From Ruminiclostridium hungatei (GTDB lineage: Bacteria; Bacillota; Clostridia; Acetivibrionales; DSM-1351), in contig NZ_MZGX01000006.1 of NCBI RefSeq assembly GCF_002051585.1, forward strand, positions 62,001 to 126,000: 64,000 nucleotides of DNA. The letters are read 5' to 3'. The notes under the pieces were generated by a model, which did not search any database, was not told the DNA's origin, and saw only the letters and a list, made by a program, of their open reading frames with translations. Within the stretch, counting starts at the first letter, position 1. The number at the start of each line of letters is the position of its first letter. The translations under genes were made by a program, and so were the position numbers. Below are positions 45,892-54,597 of the stretch, piece by piece.

Positions 45892-47066
45892 GCAATAGCC
45901 TCCTTTGCTTTTATCATCTCCACAAAAGCTTCAACTCTGGTACGGACAGCTTCAAAATCAGATCCTGCATATTCGGTATGGATTTCCAGTAAAGGTATCC
46001 CCTCCCCCTGCAAAATATCTTTTGTTTCCTTAGCTTTAAAAGTATAGGGGTCACAATACCGGAGGGTATGATAGATAACACCCTCTGCTTTATATGTTTT
46101 TATCAATTCCTTCAGCTTTTTGACCCTCCTGTCCGACTCAAGCTCCAGATAAGGCAGGGCACCGTGAGGAGTTCTGTTGAGATAGGCAAGAGCAATCCCT
46201 GCCGGTGTGATTTCATCAATATTAACATCCAGATAGGGTATTATACCCGACCAGAGATCGTCTCCTACAATCCTTCCCCCTACCTGTTCTATAATATCGA
46301 GCAGTTTTCTATCCTTGGGCGGGATCACACTGCCCGAAATAAAAATCCGTGCTTCATCTTCAACTGCTTCAATGACAGGCCGGCCCTGTTTTTCTTCCAA
46401 TTCTTCAAGGACATTTTCCAGCAGTTCCAGGTACTCCTTCCTGTCCAGAAAATACCCGGCCTGTATAATATCATAGGCTTCGTCCCATGAAATATAATTT
46501 TCTCTGGTGGCCTGAAAATCATAAATTTTAATGAGGGTACTTCTGATTTTATTGTACAATTCTACTGTTTCTTTAAGCTTTGTGTAATCCAGCTTCACTC
46601 CCGATAGTTCTTCCAGCCGCCTGACCACATGTTCAACTTCTTTTTGAAAATAGGTTTTTGCCGCATCCCAGTAAAAATTCCTTGGTACTCCTAAAACAAT
46701 GACTTCCTTTCCAAAATAGTACTGGAGAAGCTCCGCTGTACGGAATGTCTGCAGGCAGGTAGCGTCAAACACGAGAAAATCGGTGTTTTTAACATAGGGA
46801 TCGGTGTTTTCGGCAAACAATCCCACTGTCTCACGGCAGAAAACACAGTTTTTGGTTGATATATACCTCGCTCCAACCTCCACCAGCCTGTCATCACCGC
46901 CTATGCCAATACGTACAGGTATCAGTCCCAGTGCATAAATGATTTCTTCCGGGACATTATACCCTTGCCATCCAACCACCTTACGGCCTTCCCTTCTTGC
47001 ATCCTCAATTTCCTTTGGCCTTTCCTCAAGACGCTTTTTTATTCTTTCAATGCTGTTTAAAGCCAT
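45888..47066 (-). CDS. 2-hydroxyacyl-CoA dehydratase-like small subunit, copy 3 (first gene of the array)
   Basis: A 392-residue D-component-type subunit. Cluster cysteines are Cys74 (STKNCVF), Cys104 (FDATCLQ) and one near residue 338 (LRYCDPYTFK). GRIVGDDLWSGIIPYLD and TPHGALPYLELESDRR match the other copies. The ATG has AAGGAAGG upstream. As the promoter-proximal gene it is likely the best expressed; a TACGTA site overlaps a possible promoter about 100 bp upstream. Coupled translation with the six-cysteine large subunit downstream suggests an obligate heterodimer. Confidence 0.87.
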   Translation of the reverse strand: MALNSIERIKKRLEERPKEIEDARREGRKVVGWQGYNVPEEIIYALGLIPVRIGIGGDDRLVEVGARYISTKNCVFCRETVGLFAENTDPYVKNTDFLVFDATCLQTFRTAELLQYYFGKEVIVLGVPRNFYWDAAKTYFQKEVEHVVRRLEELSGVKLDYTKLKETVELYNKIRSTLIKIYDFQATRENYISWDEAYDIIQAGYFLDRKEYLELLENVLEELEEKQGRPVIEAVEDEARIFISGSVIPPKDRKLLDIIEQVGGRIVGDDLWSGIIPYLDVNIDEITPAGIALAYLNRTPHGALPYLELESDRRVKKLKELIKTYKAEGVIYHTLRYCDPYTFKAKETKDILQGEGIPLLEIHTEYAGSDFEAVRTRVEAFVEMIKAKEAIA

Positions 47067-47164
47067 ATTCTTTCACGCCTTCCTTTCTATCAATTTTTGT
47101 ATACCGCTAACCTTATGTCTGATTAAGTGTTTTTTGAGAATAATCTTAAACTTGATTAAATTGT

Positions 47165-47196
47165 TACGTATATTTTAGCAAAACCTATAATTCCAA
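47165..47196 (-). promoter_or_regulatory. Possible array promoter with TACGTA operator
   Basis: On the minus strand TTGGAA-18-TATACG lies about 100 bp upstream of the first array gene, and a TACGTA core (47165-47170) overlaps the -10. The -10 is weak, so the exact promoter is uncertain. The TACGTA core is shared with sites in front of the divergent LacI-type gene. In the rest of the 575-bp gap (47.2-47.53 kb) I see only very A+T-rich DNA. Confidence 0.4.
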
Positions 47197-47537
47197 TATG
47201 TTTATAATACAATGCCACCTTCAGTGCTTCAAGCTACGAAATTTAGAAATATACGAGAAAATATTTAGTTTTTATCTTTATAATTTAATTTTATATAACT
47301 TAAATTAACGTCCATAATTTCAACATAATTAATCAATTATTAACTTAATACGACTTAAATCATCTACATTCGACTTATTCGCCGTAGAATAAACAGTTAT
47401 TAAAACTATTTGTCTACCTATATTTATATTGATTTAAATGAAAGACAGCATTTAAATTCAATAATTCTATTCCATAAATTTTTGAGTTTTACCATTAGTC
47501 CAGCCTCCAAGCAATCACAATTATATAATTAATTTTT

Positions 47538-47612
47538 TACGTAAAATTTTAATTTTTATTACGTATAATTAAGTTTTTTAACATTGACTTTTTAAGCATT
47601 AGTACGTATAAT
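47538..47612 (+). promoter_or_regulatory. LacI-gene promoter with TACGTA operators
   Basis: A near-consensus promoter, TTGACT (47584-47589), 17 bp, TATAAT (47607-47612), ends 30 bp before the start codon. Three TACGTA cores lie here: 47538-47543, inside the 12-bp palindrome TTTTACGTAAAA; 47560-47565; and 47603-47608, overlapping the -10. The last two share the longer block TACGTATAATTAA. LacI-family operators typically have a central CG, so autorepression is a reasonable inference. Confidence 0.65.
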
Positions 47613-47642
47613 TAACTTTAGAAAAATTAAGGAGGCACAATT

Positions 47643-48638
47643 TTGAAGAATTCCAAAACCACAATAAATGACATTTCAGAAGCTTTAGGCATATCCGCCG
47701 TTTCTGTCAGCAGAGCTCTTTCCGGTCAACCGGGCATCAGTGAAGAATTAAAAAGCAGGATCCTTCAAAAAGCAAAAGAACTGGGCTATGCGAAAAGTAA
47801 GAAGGCCAGTCAGCTCAATATTCTTGTTTTGCATAAAAAGCCATATAAAGAAGACAACAGCAATTTCAGCTACATGGTTCAGGGACTTGAAAAGTCTTTG
47901 CAGAAACACAATCTTGATTACAGTGTGGAATTTGTAGATGCAAATGCCCACGAAAAATTAGCCGTTCCCTATAAACTGTCAAAAGGTATAACCTTTGACG
48001 GAGTAATTTTAGTTGGCAGATTTAATCCCGAGTATGCAGATTTTATCCAAAAAAAGGTAAATAATATTATTTATTTTACCGGCTATTCTCCTTCATATGA
48101 TTATGACTGTGTCCGTTACAATTTTTGCAACGCAGGTTACAAGCAGTGTGCTTATCTATTAAAAAGAAATCATACAAAGATTGGGTTTATGGGTAACAGC
48201 CGTCAAATTAAAAATCAGGAAAAACTTTTAGGCATAACTTCCGCATTGGCAGACTATAATCTTTCCTTCAACAGTGATTACTATATTGAGTCCGAAACAG
48301 AGTATCAGGAAAAACTTTTGGATTTAATAAAGAAGAAAAAAATTCCTTCGGCATTTATATGTGAAAATGATTTTAAGGCAGTTGAATTAATCAGGTTTTT
48401 GAACTCCAAGAATATAAAGGTACCTGAAGATGTTTCGGTGATAGGTAGCGGAAACACCGACATTTCAAGTCTGTCCTCACCGGCGCTGACAACTCTGGAT
48501 TTAAACATAGGATATACCAGCGATTGTGTAGTTGAGACCTTGCTGAAAAGAATATCTGCACCTGATAAGCCTTATGAAAGTATCATGATTCTAAGTAAAT
48601 TGATAGAAAGGGAGTCAGTCTCAAATTTCAAAACATGA
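47643..48638 (+). CDS. LacI-family transcriptional regulator
   Basis: A 331-residue repressor-type protein. The N-terminal helix-turn-helix and hinge read TTINDISEALGISAVSVSRA, followed by LSGQPGIS; the rest is a periplasmic-binding-like ligand domain with the typical late block EDVSVIGSGNTDISSLSSPA. The predicted start is TTG with a strong AAGGAGG seven bases upstream. It is transcribed divergently from the 31-kb array and lies 18 bp before an exporter pair on its own strand. Regulators of this family mostly bind sugars, consistent with the sugar-type importers of the array. TACGTA sites on both sides of the intergenic region are candidate operators. Confidence 0.93.
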   Translation: MKNSKTTINDISEALGISAVSVSRALSGQPGISEELKSRILQKAKELGYAKSKKASQLNILVLHKKPYKEDNSNFSYMVQGLEKSLQKHNLDYSVEFVDANAHEKLAVPYKLSKGITFDGVILVGRFNPEYADFIQKKVNNIIYFTGYSPSYDYDCVRYNFCNAGYKQCAYLLKRNHTKIGFMGNSRQIKNQEKLLGITSALADYNLSFNSDYYIESETEYQEKLLDLIKKKKIPSAFICENDFKAVELIRFLNSKNIKVPEDVSVIGSGNTDISSLSSPALTTLDLNIGYTSDCVVETLLKRISAPDKPYESIMILSKLIERESVSNFKT

Positions 48639-48656
48639 CTTTAGCAGGTAAAAGCT

Positions 48657-50387
48657 TTGAAGTATAGGATTTTGAAAGATTTTATCATAAAAAACAAAGC
48701 AATATATTTAATAGGATTTTTCTTTATACTTTTAGCATCCTTTGTTCAGACACTGTTTCCTAAAGTATTGGGAAACATCATAGATATACTGGGCAAGGAA
48801 AATTTCAGCAAAACAGCGGTATACACCAGGATAGGCTACCTGCTTTTAATAGCAGCCGCAACTTTCATATTTACATTTATATGGAGAAACCTGATTATCG
48901 GGGCAGCCAGAAAACTTGAATGTACGTTGAGAGAAACTTTATACAGCCACTTACAGATACTTTCCCAGGATTTTTTTTCAAAAAGGAAAACCGGTGATCT
49001 CATCGCCTACGGAATTAACGATGTCCTTGCCATACGGATGGCCTTCGGACCCGCAACTGCAATGTCTGTAAACGGTATCGTCATATGTGCTTCCTCCATT
49101 TATCTGATGCTGACTTCAATTAATTTCAAATTAACGCTGATGACCCTGGCTCCAATTCCTATCGTAATTTTCTGTATGCTCTTTATAGGGAGGCAGATTC
49201 AATTCCGTTTTCACAGAGTTCAGGAACTTTTCGGGGAAATATCGGATAGAGTCCAAGAAAACATTAATGGAATAAGAGTCATAAAAGCATATGTTCAGGA
49301 AGAACCTGAAATCAAAAAATTCAATACTCTTTGTGATAATATGATGGATGCCAATATAGACATGGTAAAAACGTCATCAAAGCTCACTCCTATCATTGAG
49401 GCATGCTTTAGTGTATCCTTTGTTTTAAACCTTATTCTGGGAGGCCGTATGGTCTTAAACGGTACGATATCTCTGGGAGATTTCATAGCCTTCAATACAT
49501 ATGTCACAATGATAATGGCTCCGATTGTTTCAATAGGCCGTATCGTTAATAATATACAAAGAGGTCTGGTTTCCCTCCAAAGACTTCAGGAAATTCTAAA
49601 TACACCTCCCGATATTGTAGATCAGGAAAATGCCATTAAAGAAAGAATAGACGGAAACATTGAATTTAAGAACCTGACCTTTTATTACCCGGGAATGAAA
49701 AAACCCGCACTTGAAGGCATCAATCTAAAAATAGAAAACGGTAAAACCATTGGAATCGTCGGCAAAACCGGTTCCGGCAAAACCACTCTTGCAAACCTGC
49801 TTTTGAAACTCTACAACACCGGCTCCGGGCAGCTTTTCCTTGACAACCAGGATATTAACGATTATTCAATTGATGCGGTCAGAAACAGTTTCAGTTTTGT
49901 TCCTCAGGATACCTTTTTATTTTCCACCAGCATAAAAGAAAATATAGCCTCCTTCAAAAATATCTACACCGATGACGAAATAGAAGAAGCTACAAAGTTC
50001 AGCAGTATTTACGAAAGCATTACAGGCTTTACAGATGGATTTGATACTATTCTCGGCGAACGCGGAGTCAATCTGTCGGGCGGTCAAAAACAAAGGATAT
50101 CTATAGCAAGAGCAATTATAAGGAATCCATCGGTTTTGATTCTGGACGATTCCCTTTCGGCAGTGGATACAATTACAGAAAAGAATATTCTGGACAGCTT
50201 TAAACAACAAAGGAGAGGAAAAACAACACTGATCATCTCCCACAGAGTTTCGGCGGTTTCCGGCAGTGATGAAATTATTGTACTTCATGGTGGTAAGATT
50301 AAAGAATCCGGCACCCATGAAGAGCTGATTAATAAGGAAGGTTTGTATTATGAAATTTATACCGAACAAAGCAAAGCAGAAGAATAA
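48657..50387 (+). CDS. Second heterodimeric ABC exporter, subunit with degenerate ATP site
   Basis: A 576-residue paralogue of the exporter at 9.3 kb. Six transmembrane segments are followed by an ATPase with Walker A GKTGSGKTT, signature LSGGQKQR and Walker B LILDDSLSAVD, in which Asp again replaces the catalytic Glu. The predicted start is TTG with CAGG upstream. It directly follows the LacI-type regulator (18-bp gap) and overlaps its partner by 38 bp. Its placement suggests control by that regulator and possible efflux of a product of the array, which is inference. Confidence 0.92.
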   Translation: MKYRILKDFIIKNKAIYLIGFFFILLASFVQTLFPKVLGNIIDILGKENFSKTAVYTRIGYLLLIAAATFIFTFIWRNLIIGAARKLECTLRETLYSHLQILSQDFFSKRKTGDLIAYGINDVLAIRMAFGPATAMSVNGIVICASSIYLMLTSINFKLTLMTLAPIPIVIFCMLFIGRQIQFRFHRVQELFGEISDRVQENINGIRVIKAYVQEEPEIKKFNTLCDNMMDANIDMVKTSSKLTPIIEACFSVSFVLNLILGGRMVLNGTISLGDFIAFNTYVTMIMAPIVSIGRIVNNIQRGLVSLQRLQEILNTPPDIVDQENAIKERIDGNIEFKNLTFYYPGMKKPALEGINLKIENGKTIGIVGKTGSGKTTLANLLLKLYNTGSGQLFLDNQDINDYSIDAVRNSFSFVPQDTFLFSTSIKENIASFKNIYTDDEIEEATKFSSIYESITGFTDGFDTILGERGVNLSGGQKQRISIARAIIRNPSVLILDDSLSAVDTITEKNILDSFKQQRRGKTTLIISHRVSAVSGSDEIIVLHGGKIKESGTHEELINKEGLYYEIYTEQSKAEE

Positions 50388-52149
50388 ACAAGGTGAACAC
50401 AGAAAAACAAGCAGTTTTAAAGAACTGATAAAAATTTCTCTGCCTTACAAAAACAAGTTTTTATTGGCAATCGCATGTGTTATCCTCATCAATACCTCCG
50501 TTCTGCTTAAGCCTATAATCGTAAAGCTTGTGATTGATGACTTCCTAGTAGGTAAAAAAGCCCAATCGGGATTTTATTCCATAACTGCCATGGGCATTGC
50601 CTATTTGCTGGTTTCCCTGACAGTCAGCCTGCTTTCTTATACGCAAGCCAATCTTGTAAACTCGGCAGGCCAAAAAATAATAAAAAATCTAAGGCGGCGT
50701 GTATTCTCAACCATACAATTCCTTCCTTTAAGCTATCTGGATAAAACCTCCTCGGGAAGACTGATCACAAGAGCTACCAATGATATTTCAGAAATCAGCG
50801 ACATGTATACCGATATTGTCATAAACCTTTTTAAAGATATTGTGTTACTTGTCGGAATTGTATATACCATGCTGAGCATCAACGTGCAGCTATCCCTGAT
50901 ATCCTTTACCGTAATTCCTTTCATGGCTCTTCTGGTGGTCTTTATAAAGAATAAGATAAGAGAAAACTTCTTTACTTTAAAACATATCATAGGAAAAATA
51001 AATGGTTCCATGGCTGAAAATATCTCAGGTATGAAAGTAATTCAGATTTTCCGGGCCGAGAAAGAAAAGGAGCAGGAATTTAAGGAGCTTAATCACGACT
51101 ATTATAAATCCACTATAATACAGATCAGGCTTAACAGCATCCTGCGGCCGGCCTCCGATGTATTTCAGAATATTGCTATCGCCATCCTCATATGGTTCGG
51201 CATGGGAAAAATATCCGACCACAGTTTGCAAATCGGAGTACTTTATGCATTCACCACCTATGTCAAGCAGTTTTTCAATCCAATCTCCGATCTTTCGGAA
51301 AAGTACAACAGCATCCAGTCTGCACTGGTTTCAACCGAAAGGATCTTTAATCTGCTTAAGCAAAAAGATATAACCGAGGACGTTGAAACCGGATTGCCCC
51401 TTCAAAAAATAGAAAAAGACATAGAATTTAAAAATGTCTGGTTTTCATATAATGATAAAGACTGGGTTTTAAAGGATGTAAGCTTTAAGGTCAGCAGGGG
51501 ACAAAGCGCTGCATTCGTGGGCGAGACAGGGGCGGGGAAAACCACAATCATCAGTCTCATTACAGGATTTTATAAAATTCAGAAAGGCGAAATATTAATT
51601 GATGGCATAAATATTAATGATATAAAGCTGAAGGACCTGAGGAAAAACATATCGGTGGTCCTGCAGGATGTGTTCCTGTTCTCAGGTGACATTAAAAGCA
51701 ATATTACCCTGGGAGACCCAATAGATGATAAAACCATTTCGGAAGCAATAAAAAACTCATGTTTTGATACAGTTATAAGTGATTTTCAGAAGGGTATTGA
51801 TGAATCGGTTATGGAAAGGGGCTCAACATTTTCAGCAGGACAGCGGCAACTGCTGTCTTTTGCAAGAGCAATCGCCCATGACCCTGATATTTTTATTCTT
51901 GATGAAGCAACTGCCAATATTGACACACACACTGAAAATCTGATTCAACAGGCTCTGGAAAATACAACAAAGAACCGGATCACCCTGGTGATAGCACACA
52001 GATTATCAACAATTAAAAACTGTGATAAAATTGTTGTAATGAGGTATGGAGAAATTGTTGAAATGGGTAATCACCAGGAATTATTAGACAGGGAAGGGTA
52101 TTATGCAAATCTGGTCCGCGACAGTTCCTGTTTTGACAAAGTAAGCTGA
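50350..52149 (+). CDS. Second heterodimeric ABC exporter, catalytic subunit
   Basis: A 599-residue protein with Walker A GETGAGKTT, a degenerate signature FSAGQRQ, and an intact Walker B plus Glu (IFILDEATANID). As in the 11.1-kb paralogue, the intact Glu lies here and the intact LSGGQ in the partner, so one of the two composite ATP sites is fully canonical. The ATG lies inside the upstream gene, with AAGGAAGG before it, so translation is coupled. It converges on the orphan small-subunit gene after 88 bp in which I find no convincing terminator. Confidence 0.93.
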   Translation: MKFIPNKAKQKNKQGEHRKTSSFKELIKISLPYKNKFLLAIACVILINTSVLLKPIIVKLVIDDFLVGKKAQSGFYSITAMGIAYLLVSLTVSLLSYTQANLVNSAGQKIIKNLRRRVFSTIQFLPLSYLDKTSSGRLITRATNDISEISDMYTDIVINLFKDIVLLVGIVYTMLSINVQLSLISFTVIPFMALLVVFIKNKIRENFFTLKHIIGKINGSMAENISGMKVIQIFRAEKEKEQEFKELNHDYYKSTIIQIRLNSILRPASDVFQNIAIAILIWFGMGKISDHSLQIGVLYAFTTYVKQFFNPISDLSEKYNSIQSALVSTERIFNLLKQKDITEDVETGLPLQKIEKDIEFKNVWFSYNDKDWVLKDVSFKVSRGQSAAFVGETGAGKTTIISLITGFYKIQKGEILIDGININDIKLKDLRKNISVVLQDVFLFSGDIKSNITLGDPIDDKTISEAIKNSCFDTVISDFQKGIDESVMERGSTFSAGQRQLLSFARAIAHDPDIFILDEATANIDTHTENLIQQALENTTKNRITLVIAHRLSTIKNCDKIVVMRYGEIVEMGNHQELLDREGYYANLVRDSSCFDKVS

Positions 52150-52237
52150 AAAGCCCGTGAGCAAAGCGTAAAGCCATGGAAGAACAAGAATTATGAAGGC
52201 TGGCTTCCAGTCTCTAGGATTCGTTTTTTAGCTTTTA

Positions 52238-53407
52238 TTAAGCTCTATCCTTTATCATTTCAACAAAAGTCTCGACCTTGGTGGATAATGCCCGGTAATC
52301 CCAACGGGTAAATTCTGTTTGAATTTCCAGTAACGGTATACCTTCCTCAACCAGGACATCCTTTATTTCTTTTGCTTTGACGGCATACGGATCACAGTGA
52401 CGAAGAGTGTGGTATATGACACCCTGTGCCTGAAACTTCTGCATTAACGCTTTTAATCTCACTGTTCTTTTTTGAGTATTGAGTTCAAGATAGGGCAGCT
52501 CATCAGGGTAAGTCCTGTTAAGGTATGCCGAGGCCAGACCTTCCAGTGATTCCTCTTCAATATGAACACCCAGTGATGGGATGCTTTCAGACCAAAGATC
52601 GTCTCCGACTATTGTCCCGCCGTACTTTTGGATGATATTTATAAGCTCATGTGCTTCTGTGGGAATAACACTGCCCGATATAAATATCCTGGCCTCATCA
52701 GCATCCTTACCATCAATTTCTCCGCCCCGGACAGCCTCAAGCTCCTGAAGCACTCCTTCCAGAAGGGCCTGATACTCTTTTCTGTCAAGGAAATAACCTG
52801 CATTTATTATCTCATGGACTTCATTCCACGAGATAAGGTGCTGCCTTTCTGCCCTATAGTCATATATCCGGCGGATTAATAGCCTTATATTGTTGTAAAG
52901 GCTGACAGCCCGTCTGAGTTTTGTTTCTTCCAGCCGACTGCCGGCAAGCTCCTCCAGCTTTTCAACGAAATACTCAAGTTCCCTTGTGAAATATTTCTGT
53001 GCCTCGGGCCATTGGAAATTTCTAGGTACTCCTAAAAGTAAAACATTTTTCTGAAAATAGTATTTAAGAATTTCTGCCGTACGGGGTGTCTGCAGGCAGG
53101 TGGCATCAAAAACCAGAAAGTCGGTATTTTTTATATAAAAATCCTTATTGTCCGCAAATATACCTGCGGTTTCACTGTCTACAGCACAACTTTTTGCCGA
53201 AACATATCTGGATCCGATTTCAAAAAATCTGTCGTCTCCGCCGGCACCGATTCTTACCGGTATAAACCCCAGAGCATATATGATCTCCTCGGGCAAAATA
53301 TAGCCCTGCCAGCCTGCGACTTTAAGTCCTTTCTTCCTGGCAGCCTCTATTTCTCCCGGCCTTTCTTCCAAACGTCTTCTAATTATCTCAACAGATTCCA
53401 ACGCCAT
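52238..53407 (-). CDS. Orphan, diverged 2-hydroxyacyl-CoA dehydratase-like small subunit, copy 4
   Basis: A 389-residue D-component-type protein with no large subunit nearby. The three cluster cysteines are kept (SAKSCAVD, FDATCLQ, LRHCDPY), but several blocks shared by the other three copies have changed: AENTDPY reads ADNKDFY, TPHGALPYLE reads TYPDELPYLE, and EIHTEYAGSDYEA reads EIQTEFTRWDYRA. The changes cluster in probable active-site or interface regions while the fold appears complete. It follows a radical SAM gene by 39 bp and shares its promoter. It may be a specialised partner for a large subunit in the array, or have a different role. Confidence 0.82.
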   Translation of the reverse strand: MALESVEIIRRRLEERPGEIEAARKKGLKVAGWQGYILPEEIIYALGFIPVRIGAGGDDRFFEIGSRYVSAKSCAVDSETAGIFADNKDFYIKNTDFLVFDATCLQTPRTAEILKYYFQKNVLLLGVPRNFQWPEAQKYFTRELEYFVEKLEELAGSRLEETKLRRAVSLYNNIRLLIRRIYDYRAERQHLISWNEVHEIINAGYFLDRKEYQALLEGVLQELEAVRGGEIDGKDADEARIFISGSVIPTEAHELINIIQKYGGTIVGDDLWSESIPSLGVHIEEESLEGLASAYLNRTYPDELPYLELNTQKRTVRLKALMQKFQAQGVIYHTLRHCDPYAVKAKEIKDVLVEEGIPLLEIQTEFTRWDYRALSTKVETFVEMIKDRA

Positions 53408-53446
53408 ATTTTTACACCCTTTCTGCAGTTTCTACCAGTGGCAGAT

Positions 53447-54028
53447 TCACCCATTAAAATGCCTTACTTTAAAACCCGCACCAATTTCCTCTGCAATTCG
53501 GGCGCACTTCTCAATTTCATCTTCAGATATCAAATCCACAACCGACATTGTAACCTTGGGCAAAAATCTTACACAGTCCTTTGCAAAGGAAATTATTGAG
53601 TCAAATGCTGACACACCGAAATCCGAGATGCATAGCTCCTGATATCTGATTCCATTGCTTGCGTTCAAGCTGATGGATATGGCGTCGATATAACCTGCCA
53701 GTTCCCTTGCTACACTCCTTTTCCATATCAAATCAGCCTGACCGTTTGTATCTATTCTAATTGGTTTTCCAAATTTCTTCAGGTATTTTGCTGTTTCAAT
53801 AATTTCCGGCAGTCTTAGCGTTGGTTCACCATAACCGCAAAAAACAAATTCGTCATGTATTCCCGCACTATCGACGGCTTTGATTATCTCGTCTACGGTG
53901 GGCTCCTTTTCCAGCCACAAATCAAAGCCGATACCCTTTGCATCATTTCTCACACAAAAGCCGCACTGATTTGTACAACGGTTGGTAATATTAATATAAA
54001 GTTTATTGCCTATCTCATACGTAATCAC
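53447..54028 (-). CDS. Small radical SAM protein (TatD-linked type)
   Basis: A 193-residue protein. The CxxxCxxC motif binding the SAM-cleaving [4Fe-4S] cluster is NRCTNQCGFC (Cys18, Cys22, Cys25), followed by a GYGEPTLR block and RIDTNGQADL, typical of the TIM-barrel core. Length and sequence resemble the TatD-linked radical SAM group of about 190 residues, whose function is unknown; no tatD gene is in the window. No auxiliary-cluster domain is present. The predicted start is GTG with GGAGG twelve bases upstream. It shares a promoter with the orphan dehydratase-like small subunit downstream, a combination I do not recognise. Confidence 0.82.
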   Translation of the reverse strand: MITYEIGNKLYINITNRCTNQCGFCVRNDAKGIGFDLWLEKEPTVDEIIKAVDSAGIHDEFVFCGYGEPTLRLPEIIETAKYLKKFGKPIRIDTNGQADLIWKRSVARELAGYIDAISISLNASNGIRYQELCISDFGVSAFDSIISFAKDCVRFLPKVTMSVVDLISEDEIEKCARIAEEIGAGFKVRHFNG

Positions 54029-54122
54029 AATTCTCTGCTGCCTCCTTGACCTATACCGGGCAAAACCGTCTTTTTCCCTGTCAACTCACCAAAAGAGTCT
54101 CCCCCCCAATATATACTCTAAT

Positions 54123-54151
54123 AGTATAGAATGCATTTACTTATCTTACAA
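54123..54151 (-). promoter_or_regulatory. Promoter of the radical SAM / orphan small-subunit unit
   Basis: On the minus strand TTGTAA-17-TATACT lies about 95 bp upstream of the radical SAM start codon. No TACGTA core is near, so this unit may not be under the LacI-type regulator. A run of seven G follows in the leader. Confidence 0.55.
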
Positions 54152-54238
54152 TAAGAGTAAATTTAGAATTATGCTGGTTATAATTTTGTTTTCTTCAGCT
54201 TGACATCCTTCCGGTTCTTTTGCAGCGGCATAATATAA

Positions 54239-54275
54239 AAAAGCTTGAAACAAAAGTAACTCTGTTCAAGCTTTT
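54239..54275 (-). terminator. Terminator of the hydCBA operon, separated from it by a repeat element
   Basis: An 11-bp stem (AAAAGCTTGAA / TTCAAGCTTTT, 15-base loop) is followed on the minus strand by TTTATATT after the stem's own T run. It lies about 320 bp beyond the hydA stop codon because inverted-repeat element B sits between them. Confidence 0.7.
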
Positions 54276-54588
54276 AATTTAACCCGTTGTGCTAATTGAT
54301 TTAAATTTTACTTTACCTGTGTAAATTTTATATCAGCGGGTACTTCCATACTAACTTCACGTATTGTGCTAGTTAAACATGTGGTGAACATGAAAAAAGT
54401 TGATAGAGACTGTCCACGCGAGACCTGGATGGTCGAGTCGCTGCGACTGCTGAAAAAGCATGTTGCAAGTCGTACTATTTCAAGCAAAAGGGTTATATAC
54501 AAGCATTTCTTTAAAGTTCGTCCGGGAGGAAACAGTCTATAAGCTGTTTTCTACTCATATACATCCTTAACTAGCACAACGCGTTAAC
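54276..54588. mobile_element. Inverted-repeat element, copy B (between hydA and its terminator)
   Basis: The ends read TTAACCCGTTGTGCTAATT and, on the other strand, TTAACGCGTTGTGCTAGTT. An additional end-like block (GTATTGTGCTAGTTAAACAT) lies inside at 54361-54380, so this may be one element inserted beside or into another. The inner block GACCTGGATGGTCGAGTCG, followed by CTGCGAC, is shared with copy C (other strand) and forms two small hairpins. GTTATATACAAGCATTT and CGTCCGGGAG are shared with copies A and C. The element ends 9 bp past the hydA stop codon. Confidence 0.7.
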
Positions 54589-54597
54589 TTCATGAAA

